Position numbers and translations under genes: made by a program
DNA from: an uncultured Caulobacterales bacterium
GTDB taxonomy: Bacteria > Pseudomonadota > Alphaproteobacteria > Caulobacterales > Maricaulaceae
Assembly: GCA_938009235.1 (NCBI GenBank)
Contig: CALLIK010000006.1
Coordinates: forward strand, 62,001-126,000
Direction of reading: 5' to 3'
DNA: 64,000 nt
The notes under the pieces: generated by a model
Told to the model about the DNA's origin: nothing
Databases searched by the model: none
The model's input: only the letters and a program-made list of their open reading frames with translations
Shown: positions 9,048 through 18,269 of the stretch, piece after piece
Layout: every line of letters begins with the position of its first letter
Position numbering within the stretch: the first letter of the stretch is position 1

Positions 9048-9348
9048 TTTAAATAGACAGTTAACGCCTTTTACTGCCAAAACGAACATCCCGCGAGAGG
9101 CTTAAAATCGTTCCAAGTAAGACACTGGGCTAATGACCGCAATGGGGATGTTTTGACCTAAATTTCGAACATCTCATTCAACCTTGTTTACTCGCAAAGC
9201 TGAGAGGTCTTGACTATGCTGAGGGTGCAAATTGACGCTCGCGTCGCTCTGTGGCTCCACTGCTTCACATCACCCTAAAACCGCTCTCATACAGCCCCAA
9301 CAGCCCTTACGTCTTGCCTTTCGCGCGGACGGCCTTATCGGGACGCAC

Positions 9349-10932
9349 ATGTTAGCTATTTCCGATCTCGATTATGCTGTTCAGGGACGCCCCCTGTTTC
9401 GTAAAGCCAGCGCCTTTATTGCGGCGGGCTGGAAGGTCGGGCTGATTGGACGTAATGGGACAGGGAAATCGACCCTGCTACGGTTGATCCGTGAAGAGGT
9501 TGAAGAGGCATCGAATGATGCGTCTATCCGTATCAACAAAGGCGCACGTCTTGGGTGGGTTGCGCAGGAAGTCGAAGCCAATGACGACACCATTATGGAT
9601 GTTGTTTTGGCCGCCGATATAGAACGCGCCCGTTTGATGAAAGCCTCCGAGACGGAAACTGATCCTGATCTATTGGGCGAGATTTATGAGCGCCTGACCG
9701 ATATGGATGCGTGGAACGCCGATACACGCGCCGCGATTGTTCTGTCGGGTCTGGGCTTTAAAGCGGCAGATTTTCACCGCGCGACAAAAGAGTTTTCAGG
9801 TGGGTGGCGGATGCGCGCCGCGATTGCAGGCGTGCTCGTCAGTGAGCCAGATGTGTTGCTGCTCGATGAGCCGACAAACTATCTCGATCTCGAAGGCGCG
9901 GCGTGGCTGGAAGGCTACATCAAGAAATATCCGCACACTGTCATCATGGTGAGCCATGATCGCGAAATGCTGAACCGCTCTGTGACACATACATTGGCGC
10001 TAGAGCATCAAGAGCTGATGATCACGACGGGCGGGTATGATGATTGGATGAAGCTCCGCGCCATGAAGTCTGCGCAGCTCACCGCGCAAAAAGTCAAACA
10101 AGATAAAGACAAAGAACATCTCCAAGCCTTTGTGGATCGTTTTAAAGCCAAAGCATCCAAAGCGCGTCAGGCGCAGTCTCGCGTGAAGATGCTAGAGAAG
10201 ATGCAAGACATTGCGATCCCGATTGCGGAACGCACAACGCCGTTTCATTTCCCGCCGCCAAAAGGCAAACTTGCGCCGCCAATGCTAGAGCTAGAAAATG
10301 CTGATCTTGGCTATGGTGATGATGCGAAAATTCTGAGTAATGTTTCACTGCGTTTGGACCCAGATGATCGCGTTGCGATTGTGGGTGCGAACGGGCAGGG
10401 CAAGACGACGCTTGTTAAATCTATCGCTCAACGTTTGCCATTGATGACGGGGAACCGCAAAGCGTCTTCGAGTTTGAAGATCGGCTATTTCTCGCAGGAT
10501 CAACTCGATGAGCTGACCGAAGGTGAAACCGTCCTTGATCATGTCGCCAATGCTTTGCCAAAGGGCACAGCCTCTAGCCAAGCCCGAAGCAAAGCCGCGC
10601 AGATGGGTTTCTCTCACGAGAAGGTCGAAACGAATGTTGAGAAGCTTTCAGGCGGCGAGAAAGTGCGTTTGTTGCTCGGTCTTATGTCCATCGAAAAGCC
10701 GCATGTACTTATCCTCGATGAGCCAACATCTCATTTGGATATCGATAGCCGCGAAGCTTTGATCTATGCGCTGAATGACTTCCCTGGCGCTGTGCTGCTC
10801 ATTACGCATGATGTTTACCTCGCTGAAGCCACCGCTGATCAACTTTGGTTGGTCGATAAAGGCAGAGCGAAACGTTATGACGGCGATCTACGGGATTATA
10901 AGAAGTTGGTGATGCAGGCGGATCGCGCTTAG
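9349..10932 (+). CDS. ABC-F family ATPase (Uup/EttA-like, ribosome-associated)
   Basis: Soluble protein of about 527 residues with two ATP-binding cassettes and no membrane domain. Seen: first Walker A GRNGTGKST near 33-41, signature FSGGWRMR, Walker B VLLLDEPTNYLD; a charged helical linker rich in Lys, Gln and Ala between the cassettes; second Walker A GANGQGKTT, signature LSGGEKVR and LILDEPTSHLD. ABC-F proteins relieve stalled ribosomes or, in Uup, act near DNA and 50S subunits. The ATG at 9349 was chosen over an upstream in-frame TTG (9232) because the family begins with MLxIxDLxY and the upstream stretch is low in conserved features. Convergent with the tetR gene downstream. Confidence 0.88.
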   Translation: MLAISDLDYAVQGRPLFRKASAFIAAGWKVGLIGRNGTGKSTLLRLIREEVEEASNDASIRINKGARLGWVAQEVEANDDTIMDVVLAADIERARLMKASETETDPDLLGEIYERLTDMDAWNADTRAAIVLSGLGFKAADFHRATKEFSGGWRMRAAIAGVLVSEPDVLLLDEPTNYLDLEGAAWLEGYIKKYPHTVIMVSHDREMLNRSVTHTLALEHQELMITTGGYDDWMKLRAMKSAQLTAQKVKQDKDKEHLQAFVDRFKAKASKARQAQSRVKMLEKMQDIAIPIAERTTPFHFPPPKGKLAPPMLELENADLGYGDDAKILSNVSLRLDPDDRVAIVGANGQGKTTLVKSIAQRLPLMTGNRKASSSLKIGYFSQDQLDELTEGETVLDHVANALPKGTASSQARSKAAQMGFSHEKVETNVEKLSGGEKVRLLLGLMSIEKPHVLILDEPTSHLDIDSREALIYALNDFPGAVLLITHDVYLAEATADQLWLVDKGRAKRYDGDLRDYKKLVMQADRA

Positions 10933-10945
10933 CGATCTGAGGCTT

Positions 10946-11500
10946 TTATTTTAACAGACTTAGAGTCTGTGCTTTTAGGGTCTTCAAAGTCGCTTTAGGT
11001 GCGCCTGATTTAATAATCACGCGACCGCCAAAATAAAGCGTCCATATGAGGTCCACTTTGTCTGCGGCCTTGGTGTCTTTTAGGGCCTGCCTAAATCCAG
11101 ATTTCATGTGGTCCATACTTTGAAGGACGACCGTTTCAGTCTGTTTGTTGAACGGGGCTTGATCGACGGCGGCATTACATAAAAGGCAACCCCAACGCCC
11201 CTTTTTGGTTTGGGCCGCCTCGACCAAATTTTGCATCAAGGCGTCGATACGCTGCTCGCCTGTCATATTTTCATTGGACAACATGGCGACTGCGTCACGC
11301 ACATTCCCTTTATCATAACGGCTTAACGCCTCAAGATAGAGTGACCTTTTATCGCCAAAGGCGGAATACAGACTGCCTTTTTGAAGGCCTGTAGCCGCCA
11401 TTATATTGGCGTAAGATGTACCTTCGTAGCCATGTTCCCAAAACACGTCCCGCAAAGCCTCTAAGACTGTATCATTATCGAATTCACGGGGACGTGCCAT
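10946..11500 (-). CDS. TetR/AcrR family transcriptional regulator
   Basis: Repressor-type DNA-binding protein of 184 residues. The N-terminal helix-turn-helix reads TSYANIMAATGLQKGSLYSAFGDK at about 28-51; the rest is an all-helical ligand-binding and dimer domain with a CLLCNAAVD stretch near 105-113. Two cysteines at about 105 and 108 could sense oxidants or electrophiles, as in some TetR regulators of this group, but this is inference. The gene ends 14 bp from the convergent ABC-F gene and lies directly downstream of the DM13 lipoprotein gene on the same strand. It probably regulates that gene and itself; candidate operators are listed separately. Confidence 0.9.
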   Translation of the reverse strand: MARPREFDNDTVLEALRDVFWEHGYEGTSYANIMAATGLQKGSLYSAFGDKRSLYLEALSRYDKGNVRDAVAMLSNENMTGEQRIDALMQNLVEAAQTKKGRWGCLLCNAAVDQAPFNKQTETVVLQSMDHMKSGFRQALKDTKAADKVDLIWTLYFGGRVIIKSGAPKATLKTLKAQTLSLLK

Positions 11501-11523
11501 TTTAGGGCCTTAATTAAATTTCT

Positions 11524-11544
11524 GTCGACTTGATCAAGGTCGAC
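11524..11544. promoter_or_regulatory. Long palindrome between the DM13 gene and tetR
   Basis: The 21-bp sequence is an almost perfect inverted repeat: GTCGAC on each side of the palindromic core TTGATCAA, with one extra G on the right. It starts immediately after the DM13 stop codon and lies 24 bp upstream of the tetR start codon. It is a plausible autoregulatory operator. A transcript hairpin at the end of the DM13 gene is possible, though no T-run follows on that strand. Confidence 0.45.
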
Positions 11545-12006
11545 CTAATTTTGTGTAAGCTGAGCAATGCCAAGCGGCACTGAGAACTTTTCACACCAGA
11601 CATAAACTTCAGAGAATTGTCCAGGCGTAAAACCGGCGGGGAGTTGATAGATTTGAGGTCCAGACTTGTGTTGCAGCGCGCCGACTTTGTTCGCGGCGAG
11701 ATAAGTCTCGCCATTACCTAAGGCAACAATGGGGTCAGGCGCGCCGTCTAGAAAGAAGTCGGCAGCAAAATTCAATTGATAACCCGTTGCGGTTTTCTCT
11801 AGTGAAACTTGACCTGATGTAACGTGATCGGAACGGCCTGAAAACGTGCCTTGCGAAAGTAACTGGACAGTGCTGGTAACGGTTTCAACGGCAGCTGTAG
11901 GCGCTTTAACATGGCTGCTATCAGTTTCCGCATTGCCACAAGCACTTAATGTGAGGGCGATAACAGTGGTTCCGAGAAGCGTAAGAATAGAAGTTTTATT
12001 TAACAT
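11545..12006 (-). CDS. DM13-domain lipoprotein
   Basis: Lipoprotein of 153 residues: the signal peptide ends in LSAC, with Cys near 23. The mature part carries a DM13 domain: a GTFSGRSDHVTSGQV opening near 52-66, a DFFLDGAPDP motif near 82-91 and a closing VYVWCEKFSVPLGIAQL near 134-150 with the conserved Trp-Cys pair. DM13 is proposed to bind a redox cofactor or act in electron transfer, but bacterial roles are unproven. Two operator-like repeats lie in its promoter region and a TetR gene follows directly, suggesting that the lipoprotein is the regulated product of the pair. Confidence 0.8.
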   Translation of the reverse strand: MLNKTSILTLLGTTVIALTLSACGNAETDSSHVKAPTAAVETVTSTVQLLSQGTFSGRSDHVTSGQVSLEKTATGYQLNFAADFFLDGAPDPIVALGNGETYLAANKVGALQHKSGPQIYQLPAGFTPGQFSEVYVWCEKFSVPLGIAQLTQN

Positions 12007-12024
12007 TGCTGTAGTCCTTTGTTA

Positions 12025-12040
12025 TTAACTGAGTGGTCAA
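12025..12040. promoter_or_regulatory. Candidate TetR operator, proximal to the DM13 gene
   Basis: TTAACT-GAGT-GGTCAA, an imperfect inverted repeat with a 4-bp spacer, 19 bp upstream of the DM13 start codon. It shares its layout and its right half (GGTCAA) with the site at 12094-12109, which supports a common regulator, most simply the neighbouring TetR protein. Confidence 0.4.
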
Positions 12041-12093
12041 TAATGAGTTAAAAAATAAGAGGCATCTCTGCCGTGAGTGGGAGTTAGTAATTA

Positions 12094-12109
12094 TAAACCC
12101 ATTGGTCAA
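12094..12109. promoter_or_regulatory. Candidate TetR operator, distal to the DM13 gene
   Basis: TAAACC-CATT-GGTCAA, with the same N4 spacing and identical right half as the proximal site. The two sites are 69 bp apart. Seen in sequence; function inferred. Confidence 0.4.
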
Positions 12110-12216
12110 GAATATAGCTATCACATAGTTGTGAGGTGATATGTCAAGTCAAAACGAGGCTGTCTTTGGGCTTTGAGTTTATACCGCGAAGTTATGTTAG
12201 CCGAACTGGCTCACCT

Positions 12217-12747
12217 TCACTCTACCTCGTAAACCGCTTTATCCTTCCGCCGCACATAACGTTTCCAAACGCCATTATACGGATGGACAACATCTGTCTT
12301 GCCGTCTGAGTCCATCAGAGGGTGTTCGGCGTTGTGCCAGCCGAAAATCCCATTTTCTAGATTACTAACTTGCGTTGCTCCGTTTTCAATCAGGTCGCTT
12401 TGCAGACGTGCGGCGAAGCCTGAGGACCTGCGTCCGACGGAGCAATAGACGATGACGGGACGGCCTGTGGTGTCTCCAATTTTGGAGAGGGCAGTTTGCG
12501 TATCTGCATCAGGATTAATTTGTATCGCGCCCGCAAGGTGGCTAACGGCGAACTCATCAGGCTCTCGAATGTCTAGCAGGATTGGGTTCTCTAATTTTGA
12601 TAATTGCTCAGGCGAAATATGCGTGACGCTCGGGAGGTCCGAGACGATACCTTCGTGAATATCTTTTAGTCCCATATCCCCAGCAGCGCAGGCTGAGAGC
12701 AGCGTCGCCATAATGACGCTTAACCGTTTCATCCTCAGCCGTTTCAT
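12217..12747 (-). CDS. Rhodanese-domain lipoprotein
   Basis: Protein of 176 residues with a lipoprotein signal peptide (LLSAC, Cys near 19) and one rhodanese domain. Seen: [19 protein letters not shown] near 57-75 and the active-site loop CSVGRRS near 102-108, with the catalytic Cys present. Such proteins move sulfur or act in thiol chemistry in the envelope. The start codon overlaps the uvrB stop by 4 bp (ATGA), so it is translated with uvrB, an odd partner. A second Met five codons in is a possible alternative start. Confidence 0.85.
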   Translation of the reverse strand: MKRLRMKRLSVIMATLLSACAAGDMGLKDIHEGIVSDLPSVTHISPEQLSKLENPILLDIREPDEFAVSHLAGAIQINPDADTQTALSKIGDTTGRPVIVYCSVGRRSSGFAARLQSDLIENGATQVSNLENGIFGWHNAEHPLMDSDGKTDVVHPYNGVWKRYVRRKDKAVYEVE

Positions 12748-14897
12748 CCTGCGGTGGCGGCTTGTTTCTTCAGCGCATTCATTTCGTCACGGAGTTTTGC
12801 GGCGACTTCGAACTCTAAGTTCTCTGCGGCTTCGAACATGCGTGTCTCAAGGTTCGCCATGGCGGCTTGCATATTGCCGCCCATATATGGCTCTGCGCTT
12901 TCAGCCATTTCCAGGGTGCGCTTCGCGACCTTTTTGCGGCCCGATGGTGTGTAGCTATTGGCTTCGTCTTTGATCTTCTGGCTGGCTGCGCTGTCGCCAA
13001 CAATATCTGCGACGCCGCGTAGGACGGACGTCGGGGTGATGCCGTGTTTTGTGTTATGCGCTTCTTGGCGGGCGCGGCGGCGTTTCGTTTCGTCCATCGC
13101 GCGTTCCATCGAGCCTGTAATTCTATCGGCATAAAGTACGACAGAGGCTTCGCTGTTTCGCGCGGCGCGGCCAATGGTTTGCACGAGTGCGGTTTCGGAA
13201 CGCAGGAAGCCTTCTTTGTCCGCATCCAAAATTCCGACGAAAGCACATTCAGGAATATCCAAACCCTCACGCAGCAAGTTAATCCCGATCAGCACGTCAA
13301 ATGTCCCTAGACGCAAATCGCGGATAATTTCGATCCGTTCCAGTGTATCGACATCACTGTGCATATAGCGAACCTTGATGCCTTGGTTGGTCATATATTC
13401 CGTTAAATCTTCGGACATCTTCTTTGTCAGAGTTGTAACGAGCGATCGATAGCCGCGGGCCGCAACTTTTTTAACTTCATCCACAACGTCATCAACTTGA
13501 TTATGCGTTTTGCCTGAGACAGGTCGCACTTCGACGGGCGGATCGAGTAGACCCGTAGGTCGAATGACTTGCTCTACGAACACGCCGCCTGTTTGCTCCA
13601 TTTCCCAATTGGCTGGCGTCGCGGACACATGCACCGTCTGGGGGCGCATGGCATTCCATTCTTCGAATTTCAGTGGGCGGTTATCCACGCAGGACGGCAG
13701 GCGGAAGCCATGGTTGGCAAGCGTCGATTTGCGGTTCATGTCGCCTTTGCTCATCGCGCCAATCTGCGGGATTGAGACATGACTCTCATCCATAAAGAGG
13801 AGTGCATTTTCAGGCAGGTATTCGAAGAGCGTTGGCGGTGGCTCGCCGGGTGCGCGGCCCGTGAGATAGCGTGAGTAGTTTTCAATGCCGTTACAAAATC
13901 CAGATGCGGCCATCATCTCTAAATCGAATTCTGTGCGTTGCGCGATGCGTTGCGCTTCGACGAGTTTGCCTTCACTCTCAAATAATTTCAGCGTCTGTTT
14001 TAATTCCGCTTTGATGCCCTTGATCGCAGATTGAACAGTTGGGCGCGGCGTTACGTGATGTGAGTTCGCATAGACGCGGACATTAGTTTTTTCTGCGGTA
14101 GAACGTCCCGTTAGTGGATCGAATTCTGTGATGCTCTCGATCTCATCGCCAAAAAATTCAACGCGCCACGCTGTATCGTCATAATGTGCGGGGAACAATT
14201 CGATGGTGTCGCCGCGTACGCGGAAGCTACCGCGTTGGAAGGCGAGGTCATTACGAATGTATTGTAGCTCCACGAGCTGCTGCATGAGGTCACGCGTTTC
14301 GATTTTCTGGCCTTGCGCTAAGTCGATTGTCATCGCGGAATAGGTCTCAACCGACCCGATACCGTAAATGCAGGAGACTGACGCGACGATAATGCAATCA
14401 TCACGCTCTAGGATCGCTCGTGTGGCCGCGTGGCGCATTCTATCGATTTGTTCGTTCACTGAGCTGTCTTTCTCAATGAATGTGTCAGTGCGCGCCACAT
14501 AGGCTTCTGGTTGATAGTAATCATAGTAGCTGACGAAATATTCGACGGCATTATCGGGGAAGAAACTTTTGAATTCAGAATAGAGCTGCGCCGCGAGTGT
14601 CTTATTCGGCGCCATGATAAGGGCAGGGCGCTGGGTTTGCTCGATGATCTTAGCCATCGTGAAGGTTTTACCGGAGCCTGTGACACCCAGCAGGACTTGA
14701 TCGCGCTCGATTGAATTTACGCCTGCAACCAGTTCAGGGATCGCTTTGACTTGATCGCCCTTGGGCTCAAACTCACTGACAAGGCGGAAAGGTCGCCCGC
14801 CGTCGATCTTCTCTGGGCGTTCAGGACGATGTGGTTGCCACATGGACATATTCGGATCGGAGGCAGATGCGGGGGATGGCGAAGATGGCTTTGGCAT
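12744..14897 (-). CDS. uvrB: Excinuclease ABC subunit B
   Basis: DNA-damage recognition helicase of nucleotide excision repair (717 residues, normal for the family plus an N-terminal extension rich in Ser and Pro). Seen: Walker A GVTGSGKT near 74-81, the beta-hairpin region around [11 protein letters not shown], helicase motifs including [10 protein letters not shown] and QTIGRAARN, and a C-terminal UVR domain ([20 protein letters not shown]) that contacts UvrC. It loads with UvrA at lesions and recruits UvrC. The N-terminal extension could be shorter if the Met near residue 17 is used. The rhodanese gene follows with a 4-bp overlap. Confidence 0.97.
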   Translation of the reverse strand: MPKPSSPSPASASDPNMSMWQPHRPERPEKIDGGRPFRLVSEFEPKGDQVKAIPELVAGVNSIERDQVLLGVTGSGKTFTMAKIIEQTQRPALIMAPNKTLAAQLYSEFKSFFPDNAVEYFVSYYDYYQPEAYVARTDTFIEKDSSVNEQIDRMRHAATRAILERDDCIIVASVSCIYGIGSVETYSAMTIDLAQGQKIETRDLMQQLVELQYIRNDLAFQRGSFRVRGDTIELFPAHYDDTAWRVEFFGDEIESITEFDPLTGRSTAEKTNVRVYANSHHVTPRPTVQSAIKGIKAELKQTLKLFESEGKLVEAQRIAQRTEFDLEMMAASGFCNGIENYSRYLTGRAPGEPPPTLFEYLPENALLFMDESHVSIPQIGAMSKGDMNRKSTLANHGFRLPSCVDNRPLKFEEWNAMRPQTVHVSATPANWEMEQTGGVFVEQVIRPTGLLDPPVEVRPVSGKTHNQVDDVVDEVKKVAARGYRSLVTTLTKKMSEDLTEYMTNQGIKVRYMHSDVDTLERIEIIRDLRLGTFDVLIGINLLREGLDIPECAFVGILDADKEGFLRSETALVQTIGRAARNSEASVVLYADRITGSMERAMDETKRRRARQEAHNTKHGITPTSVLRGVADIVGDSAASQKIKDEANSYTPSGRKKVAKRTLEMAESAEPYMGGNMQAAMANLETRMFEAAENLEFEVAAKLRDEMNALKKQAATAG

Positions 14898-15133
14898 AGA
14901 CCTAAGATAAGCCTTTAGGCGCGATAGACAAGGCTAAGTCTCTCGTGTGAGAGGGTTCAAATGTGTTGGAGATTGCTTCAGTCGTTCACAATCTAAGGGT
15001 ATATATAAACCTTTTGTTAAGGCCGAACTCTCACGCGCCCTTAAAACCTCATCGTGTAATCAGTCATCAGGGCCGCGAATCTAAAACCGTGATTTGTGTA
15101 ATGTGAGTGTTTTAGATGAGTTAATGGGATTTA

Positions 15134-16444
15134 ATGATGAACAGTAAAATGATGAAATTATTAACGAAGTATCGAGATGAACAGGATGGCAGTATCGCGA
15201 TCATGTCAGCGATCTGCATGCTGTTCTTAATTTTAACGGTTGGCTTATCGTTAGACTATTCTCGTCTCTCGCAAGCTTCTGCACGTCTAAAGGCAACAAG
15301 TGACTTTGCCGCTCTCGCTGCGGCCAAAGAATCCGATCTCACACTCGAAGAACGCAAACAAATTTTCGAAGACGTCATGACCGCGAGCCTTGAATATAGT
15401 AGCGGGTTAGATGGCCTTGAATATAACATGAATGTGGTTGAGGATGATTTTACAGTCACCTTAAATGTGACCTCGACCTCAGAAACGGAATTGTTTTTTT
15501 ACGACAACCTCAACGAGGACGTTGCTGTTACAGTCAGTAGTGAAGTTCAAGTCGGCAAAGAAGGCGTTGAAGTTTCCTTAGTCTTAGACATTTCTTCCTC
15601 AATGAGTGGTCAGAGAGTTATTGAATTGCAAGAAGCTGCAAGACGTTTTGTGGACACTTTGCTTGATGATGACCAACTTGAAGGCCGTGTGTCGATTGCG
15701 CTGGTGCCTTATGGCGGAACGGTTAAATTGCCAGCTGAATTAGAGCACATGTTAAATCCGCCTGAGACCACAGATAATTGGGTGGATGGAACGTGGAATG
15801 GATGTTTGTCTTTGCCGCTTGATGGAACGCAGTCTGCACTTACACCTGAAGATGTTTACGATTACCTCCCTGACTTTACCTCTTATAGTAGGAGAGACCC
15901 TTGGTGTCCTGCCGAAGGCAATGAACTTGTAGGTTTGACTGATGATAAAGACCGCCTGAACGCAACAATTGATAGTTTCTCTCTGTCTGCTGGTACAGGT
16001 AGTGATGTGGGTGTGATGTGGGGACATGCAGTTTTGAACCCTGCTTGGCGCGGTGAGATTGATGATGTTCATGAAGATCTTCCTCGTGATTTCTCAGATA
16101 AAACTAAGAAAATCATGGTCCTTATGACCGATGGTGGCGTAACGGGTCAACGTCATCCGGGCGATTGGGAAATGGATGAAGCACATGAAACGCCTCCTTT
16201 TCACACGTCTACATCTAATGGGTATGGTGGGAATAGTGATTTTGTTCTGGCCTGTGACGCGGCTAAAGACGATGGGATCGAAATCTTCACTGTTGGTTTC
16301 TTGATGACTAAGTATTGGCAGATAACTCGTCTGGAAGCCTGTGCAACAATTGAAAGTAATCATACTATTGCGGATACTGGCGCTCTGGAAGATACATTCG
16401 AAAATCTAGCCAATTCAATATCGTCCCTACGGGTGAGCCGCTAA
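15134..16444 (+). CDS. TadG-like pilus-assembly protein with von Willebrand factor A domain
   Basis: Protein of 436 residues. Residues about 14-45 form a TadE/TadG-type N-terminal anchor (GSIAIMSAICMLFLILTVGLS then DYSR), followed by a vWA domain with the metal-ion site DISSSMSG near 153-160 and a MTDGGVTG stretch near 333-340. TadG-type proteins act in Flp/Tad pilus assembly and surface adhesion. No other tad, cpa or rcp gene is in the window, so this copy is an orphan here. Its own promoter should lie in the 236-bp gap after uvrB. A terminator follows at 16517-16558. Confidence 0.82.
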   Translation: MMNSKMMKLLTKYRDEQDGSIAIMSAICMLFLILTVGLSLDYSRLSQASARLKATSDFAALAAAKESDLTLEERKQIFEDVMTASLEYSSGLDGLEYNMNVVEDDFTVTLNVTSTSETELFFYDNLNEDVAVTVSSEVQVGKEGVEVSLVLDISSSMSGQRVIELQEAARRFVDTLLDDDQLEGRVSIALVPYGGTVKLPAELEHMLNPPETTDNWVDGTWNGCLSLPLDGTQSALTPEDVYDYLPDFTSYSRRDPWCPAEGNELVGLTDDKDRLNATIDSFSLSAGTGSDVGVMWGHAVLNPAWRGEIDDVHEDLPRDFSDKTKKIMVLMTDGGVTGQRHPGDWEMDEAHETPPFHTSTSNGYGGNSDFVLACDAAKDDGIEIFTVGFLMTKYWQITRLEACATIESNHTIADTGALEDTFENLANSISSLRVSR

Positions 16445-16516
16445 GGCCTTGTTTAGAAACAATTAACGCCTAATGATTTTGAAGCGGGCTGTAACGACTG
16501 CTTCGCTCTAATCTAG

Positions 16517-16558
16517 ATACCCAGATATACCAGATATGGTGTGTCTGGGTATTTTTTT
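16517..16558 (+). terminator. Rho-independent terminator of the TadG-like gene
   Basis: A 16-bp stem (ATACCCAGATATACCA paired with TGGTGTGTCTGGGTAT, two G-U pairs, GATA loop) followed by seven T. It is one of two terminators in the 319-bp gap between the tadG-like and ctrA genes; nothing else was seen there. Confidence 0.9.
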
Positions 16559-16667
16559 AACGAAAGCAGCAAAGATTCAGAGGCATAAAAACTCATTCGA
16601 ACCGATGATGAAATATCGAGAAGGGGTTTGAGGTGCACCATTCGCTATAAAAAAGCCTTGGCGCAAC

Positions 16668-16726
16668 AAAAAACCCCGCTTCGTGCAATTCGCGTTTCGC
16701 GAAATGCACCAGGCAGGGCTCTTTTT
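16668..16726 (-). terminator. Terminator downstream of ctrA (bidirectional-looking)
   Basis: A long stem (AGCCCTGC..TGGTGCA..TTTCGCG with its mirror through CGCGAA..TGCACGAAGCGGGGT) is flanked by T-runs on both strands. It ends ctrA transcription on the minus strand and may also stop read-through on the plus strand. Confidence 0.85.
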
Positions 16727-16763
16727 AAGACATGGGAGGATGTCCCGTATATTTAAGGTCAGC

Positions 16764-17459
16764 TTAAGCGGACATTTTCTCTTTGGCTGGATCACGGAGG
16801 ACATAACCTCGGCCCCAGACAGTTTCGATGTAGTGTTCGCCCATTGTGGCGGCTGCGAGTTTCTTGCGAAGCTTACAGATAAATACGTCGATAATTTTGA
16901 GTTCTGGCTCGTCCATGCCGCCGTATAGGTGGTTCAGGAACATTTCTTTCGTGAGGGTCGTGCCCTTACGTAAGGAAAGAAGTTCAAGCATTTGGTATTC
17001 TTTGCCCGTCAAGTGAACGCGATGATCGCCAACTTCGACAGTTTTTGCGTCGAGGTTCACTTTGATGTCGCCTGTCGTGATGATGGACTGGCTGTGGCCT
17101 TTGGAACGGCGAACAACGGCGTGGATACGCGCGACAAGTTCGTCTTTATGGAAAGGCTTGGTCATGAAGTCATCAGCACCTGTGCCGAGACCGCGAACTT
17201 TGCTGTCGATATCATTTGTACCAGACAGGATGAACACAGGCGTGTTGACCTTGGCCATACGCAATGTCTTTAGAACGTCAAATCCAGGCATATCTGGCAA
17301 ATTTAGGTCCAATAGGATAATATCATAGTCGTAGAGCTTGCCGAGATCGACACCCTCTTCGCCGAGGTCAGTTGTATAGACATTGAAGCCTTCAGACTTC
17401 AGCATCAGTTCGATGCCTTGTGCCGTGGCCATGTCGTCTTCGATTAGAAGAACTCGCAT
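16764..17459 (-). CDS. ctrA: Cell-cycle response regulator CtrA
   Basis: OmpR-type master regulator of alphaproteobacterial cell cycle, flagellum, pili and DNA replication. At 231 residues it is the usual length. The receiver domain has acidic residues near 8-9, phosphoacceptor Asp51 in [11 protein letters not shown], and a KPFHKDE segment near 104-110. The C-terminal winged helix is almost word for word the Caulobacter form ([19 protein letters not shown] and [14 protein letters not shown] stretches). The tail ends ...SA rather than the Caulobacter ...AA seen as a ClpXP signal, so proteolytic control may differ. Upstream DNA holds TTAAC words and a GANTC site. It is divergent from the FliJ-like gene. 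Confidence 0.97.
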   Translation of the reverse strand: MRVLLIEDDMATAQGIELMLKSEGFNVYTTDLGEEGVDLGKLYDYDIILLDLNLPDMPGFDVLKTLRMAKVNTPVFILSGTNDIDSKVRGLGTGADDFMTKPFHKDELVARIHAVVRRSKGHSQSIITTGDIKVNLDAKTVEVGDHRVHLTGKEYQMLELLSLRKGTTLTKEMFLNHLYGGMDEPELKIIDVFICKLRKKLAAATMGEHYIETVWGRGYVLRDPAKEKMSA

Positions 17460-17797
17460 TTTTGTCCCCTCCCAGGCAATTCAACACCCCGTGCATGCAC
17501 GAGACATAGTTAACAGACCTACTGAGTAGAGGCATTGCGTAAATCAAGTGTTAACAGGGGTGACACGGATTTAAGCTTGTAGCATTCGCCTATTTCAGAA
17601 TCGGGTCCGTAATGAAATTCTTTACGCGCTCTACTGCCCTTCATTTCTGCTTAACCACGCTCTTTCATCAGACCGTAAACCTAATTGTGTAAGAGTACTC
17701 AAGAATGGCGAAGGGGCGGACATGGGGACAACTCCCAGACGACTCTTCGAACAAGAAATATATTGGTATTAGGTGATACCCAAAGGTGGAGAATAGT
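17460..17797. promoter_or_regulatory. Divergent promoter region of ctrA and the FliJ-like gene
   Basis: The 338-bp gap has no gene. It contains TTAAC words at 17510, 17551 and 17651 (the first two within the palindrome GTTAAC), which resemble CtrA half-sites. One CcrM-type methylation site GAATC lies at 17598-17602. The spacing between TTAA words does not fit the classical TTAA-N7-TTAA full site. Autoregulation by CtrA and timing by methylation at this promoter are known in Caulobacter and are inferred here. Confidence 0.5.
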
Positions 17798-18172
17798 ATG
17801 GCGCATTCCAGTGAACGAAATCTCGTGAAGACCCGATTCCAAATTGAAGACCTTCAAAAGCGTATTTCAGTTCTAAGCGCCACGCGTGAAGACTTGGAAC
17901 GTCAAATTCGGAAGCTGAACGATAGTGTTCCTGAGGATGAGGTTGAAGCTAACGCGCACAAGGAAGGCTACGTTGCCTATGGTAGTTACGCGAAATCGGT
18001 GATTGCTCGCAAAGAAAACTTGCGGCGCACATTGGGCGATATTGGTGGACAAAGTGGTCAGCTCGCTGATCAATTGAAAGTGGCGCTTGATGCTCTGGAT
18101 AGCTTTGAGAGAATTAAGGCTCGCCGCCTTGCAGATAAAGCTGAACGCGCCCTGGCGCGTAAGTCGGCTTAA
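17798..18172 (+). CDS. FliJ-like coiled-coil protein (flagellar export)
   Basis: Protein of 124 residues, almost wholly alpha-helical and charged, with heptad-like Leu/Ile spacing in both halves (RFQIEDLQKRISVL and LADQLKVALDAL). Size and pattern fit FliJ, the stalk of the flagellar type III export ATPase. The match is by pattern, so other coiled-coil proteins cannot be excluded. ATG at 17798 was chosen because GGTGGAG lies seven bases before it; the GTG four codons upstream is part of that binding site. No fliI lies beside it. It is divergent from ctrA, which fits CtrA-controlled flagellar genes. Confidence 0.6.
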   Translation: MAHSSERNLVKTRFQIEDLQKRISVLSATREDLERQIRKLNDSVPEDEVEANAHKEGYVAYGSYAKSVIARKENLRRTLGDIGGQSGQLADQLKVALDALDSFERIKARRLADKAERALARKSA

Positions 18173-18200
18173 GTCCCGATTTAAAATATAAGCTTTAAAG

Positions 18201-18255
18201 CGGTTCCCGGTGCTATTCTCGTTAAAGGAGAAATGCACGGGGGCCGTTTTTTTTT
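18201..18255 (+). terminator. Terminator of the FliJ-like gene
   Basis: A long hairpin (CGGTTCCCGGTGC..ATTCTC paired with GAGAAAT..GCACGGGGGCCG) followed by nine T, 28 bp after the stop codon. Confidence 0.85.
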
Positions 18256-18269
18256 ACTTAAATTTAGAC

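Noticed and set aside
9232-9348. In-frame TTG extension of the ABC-F gene
   Set aside because: The added 39 residues show no family features, while the Met at 9349 begins the usual MLxIxDLxY start of the family.
12121-12143. TATCAC...GTGATA inverted repeat with inner TCACA-N4-TGTGA as a CRP site
   Set aside because: CRP sites are TGTGA-N6-TCACA; here the half-sites are in the opposite order, so no assignment is made.
12815-13310. Long frames on both strands inside uvrB
   Set aside because: They are shadows of uvrB codon bias; none has a credible domain or ribosome-binding site.
17510-17656. Classical full CtrA box (TTAA-N7-TTAA)
   Set aside because: Several TTAA words exist but their spacing does not fit N7; only half-sites are claimed.
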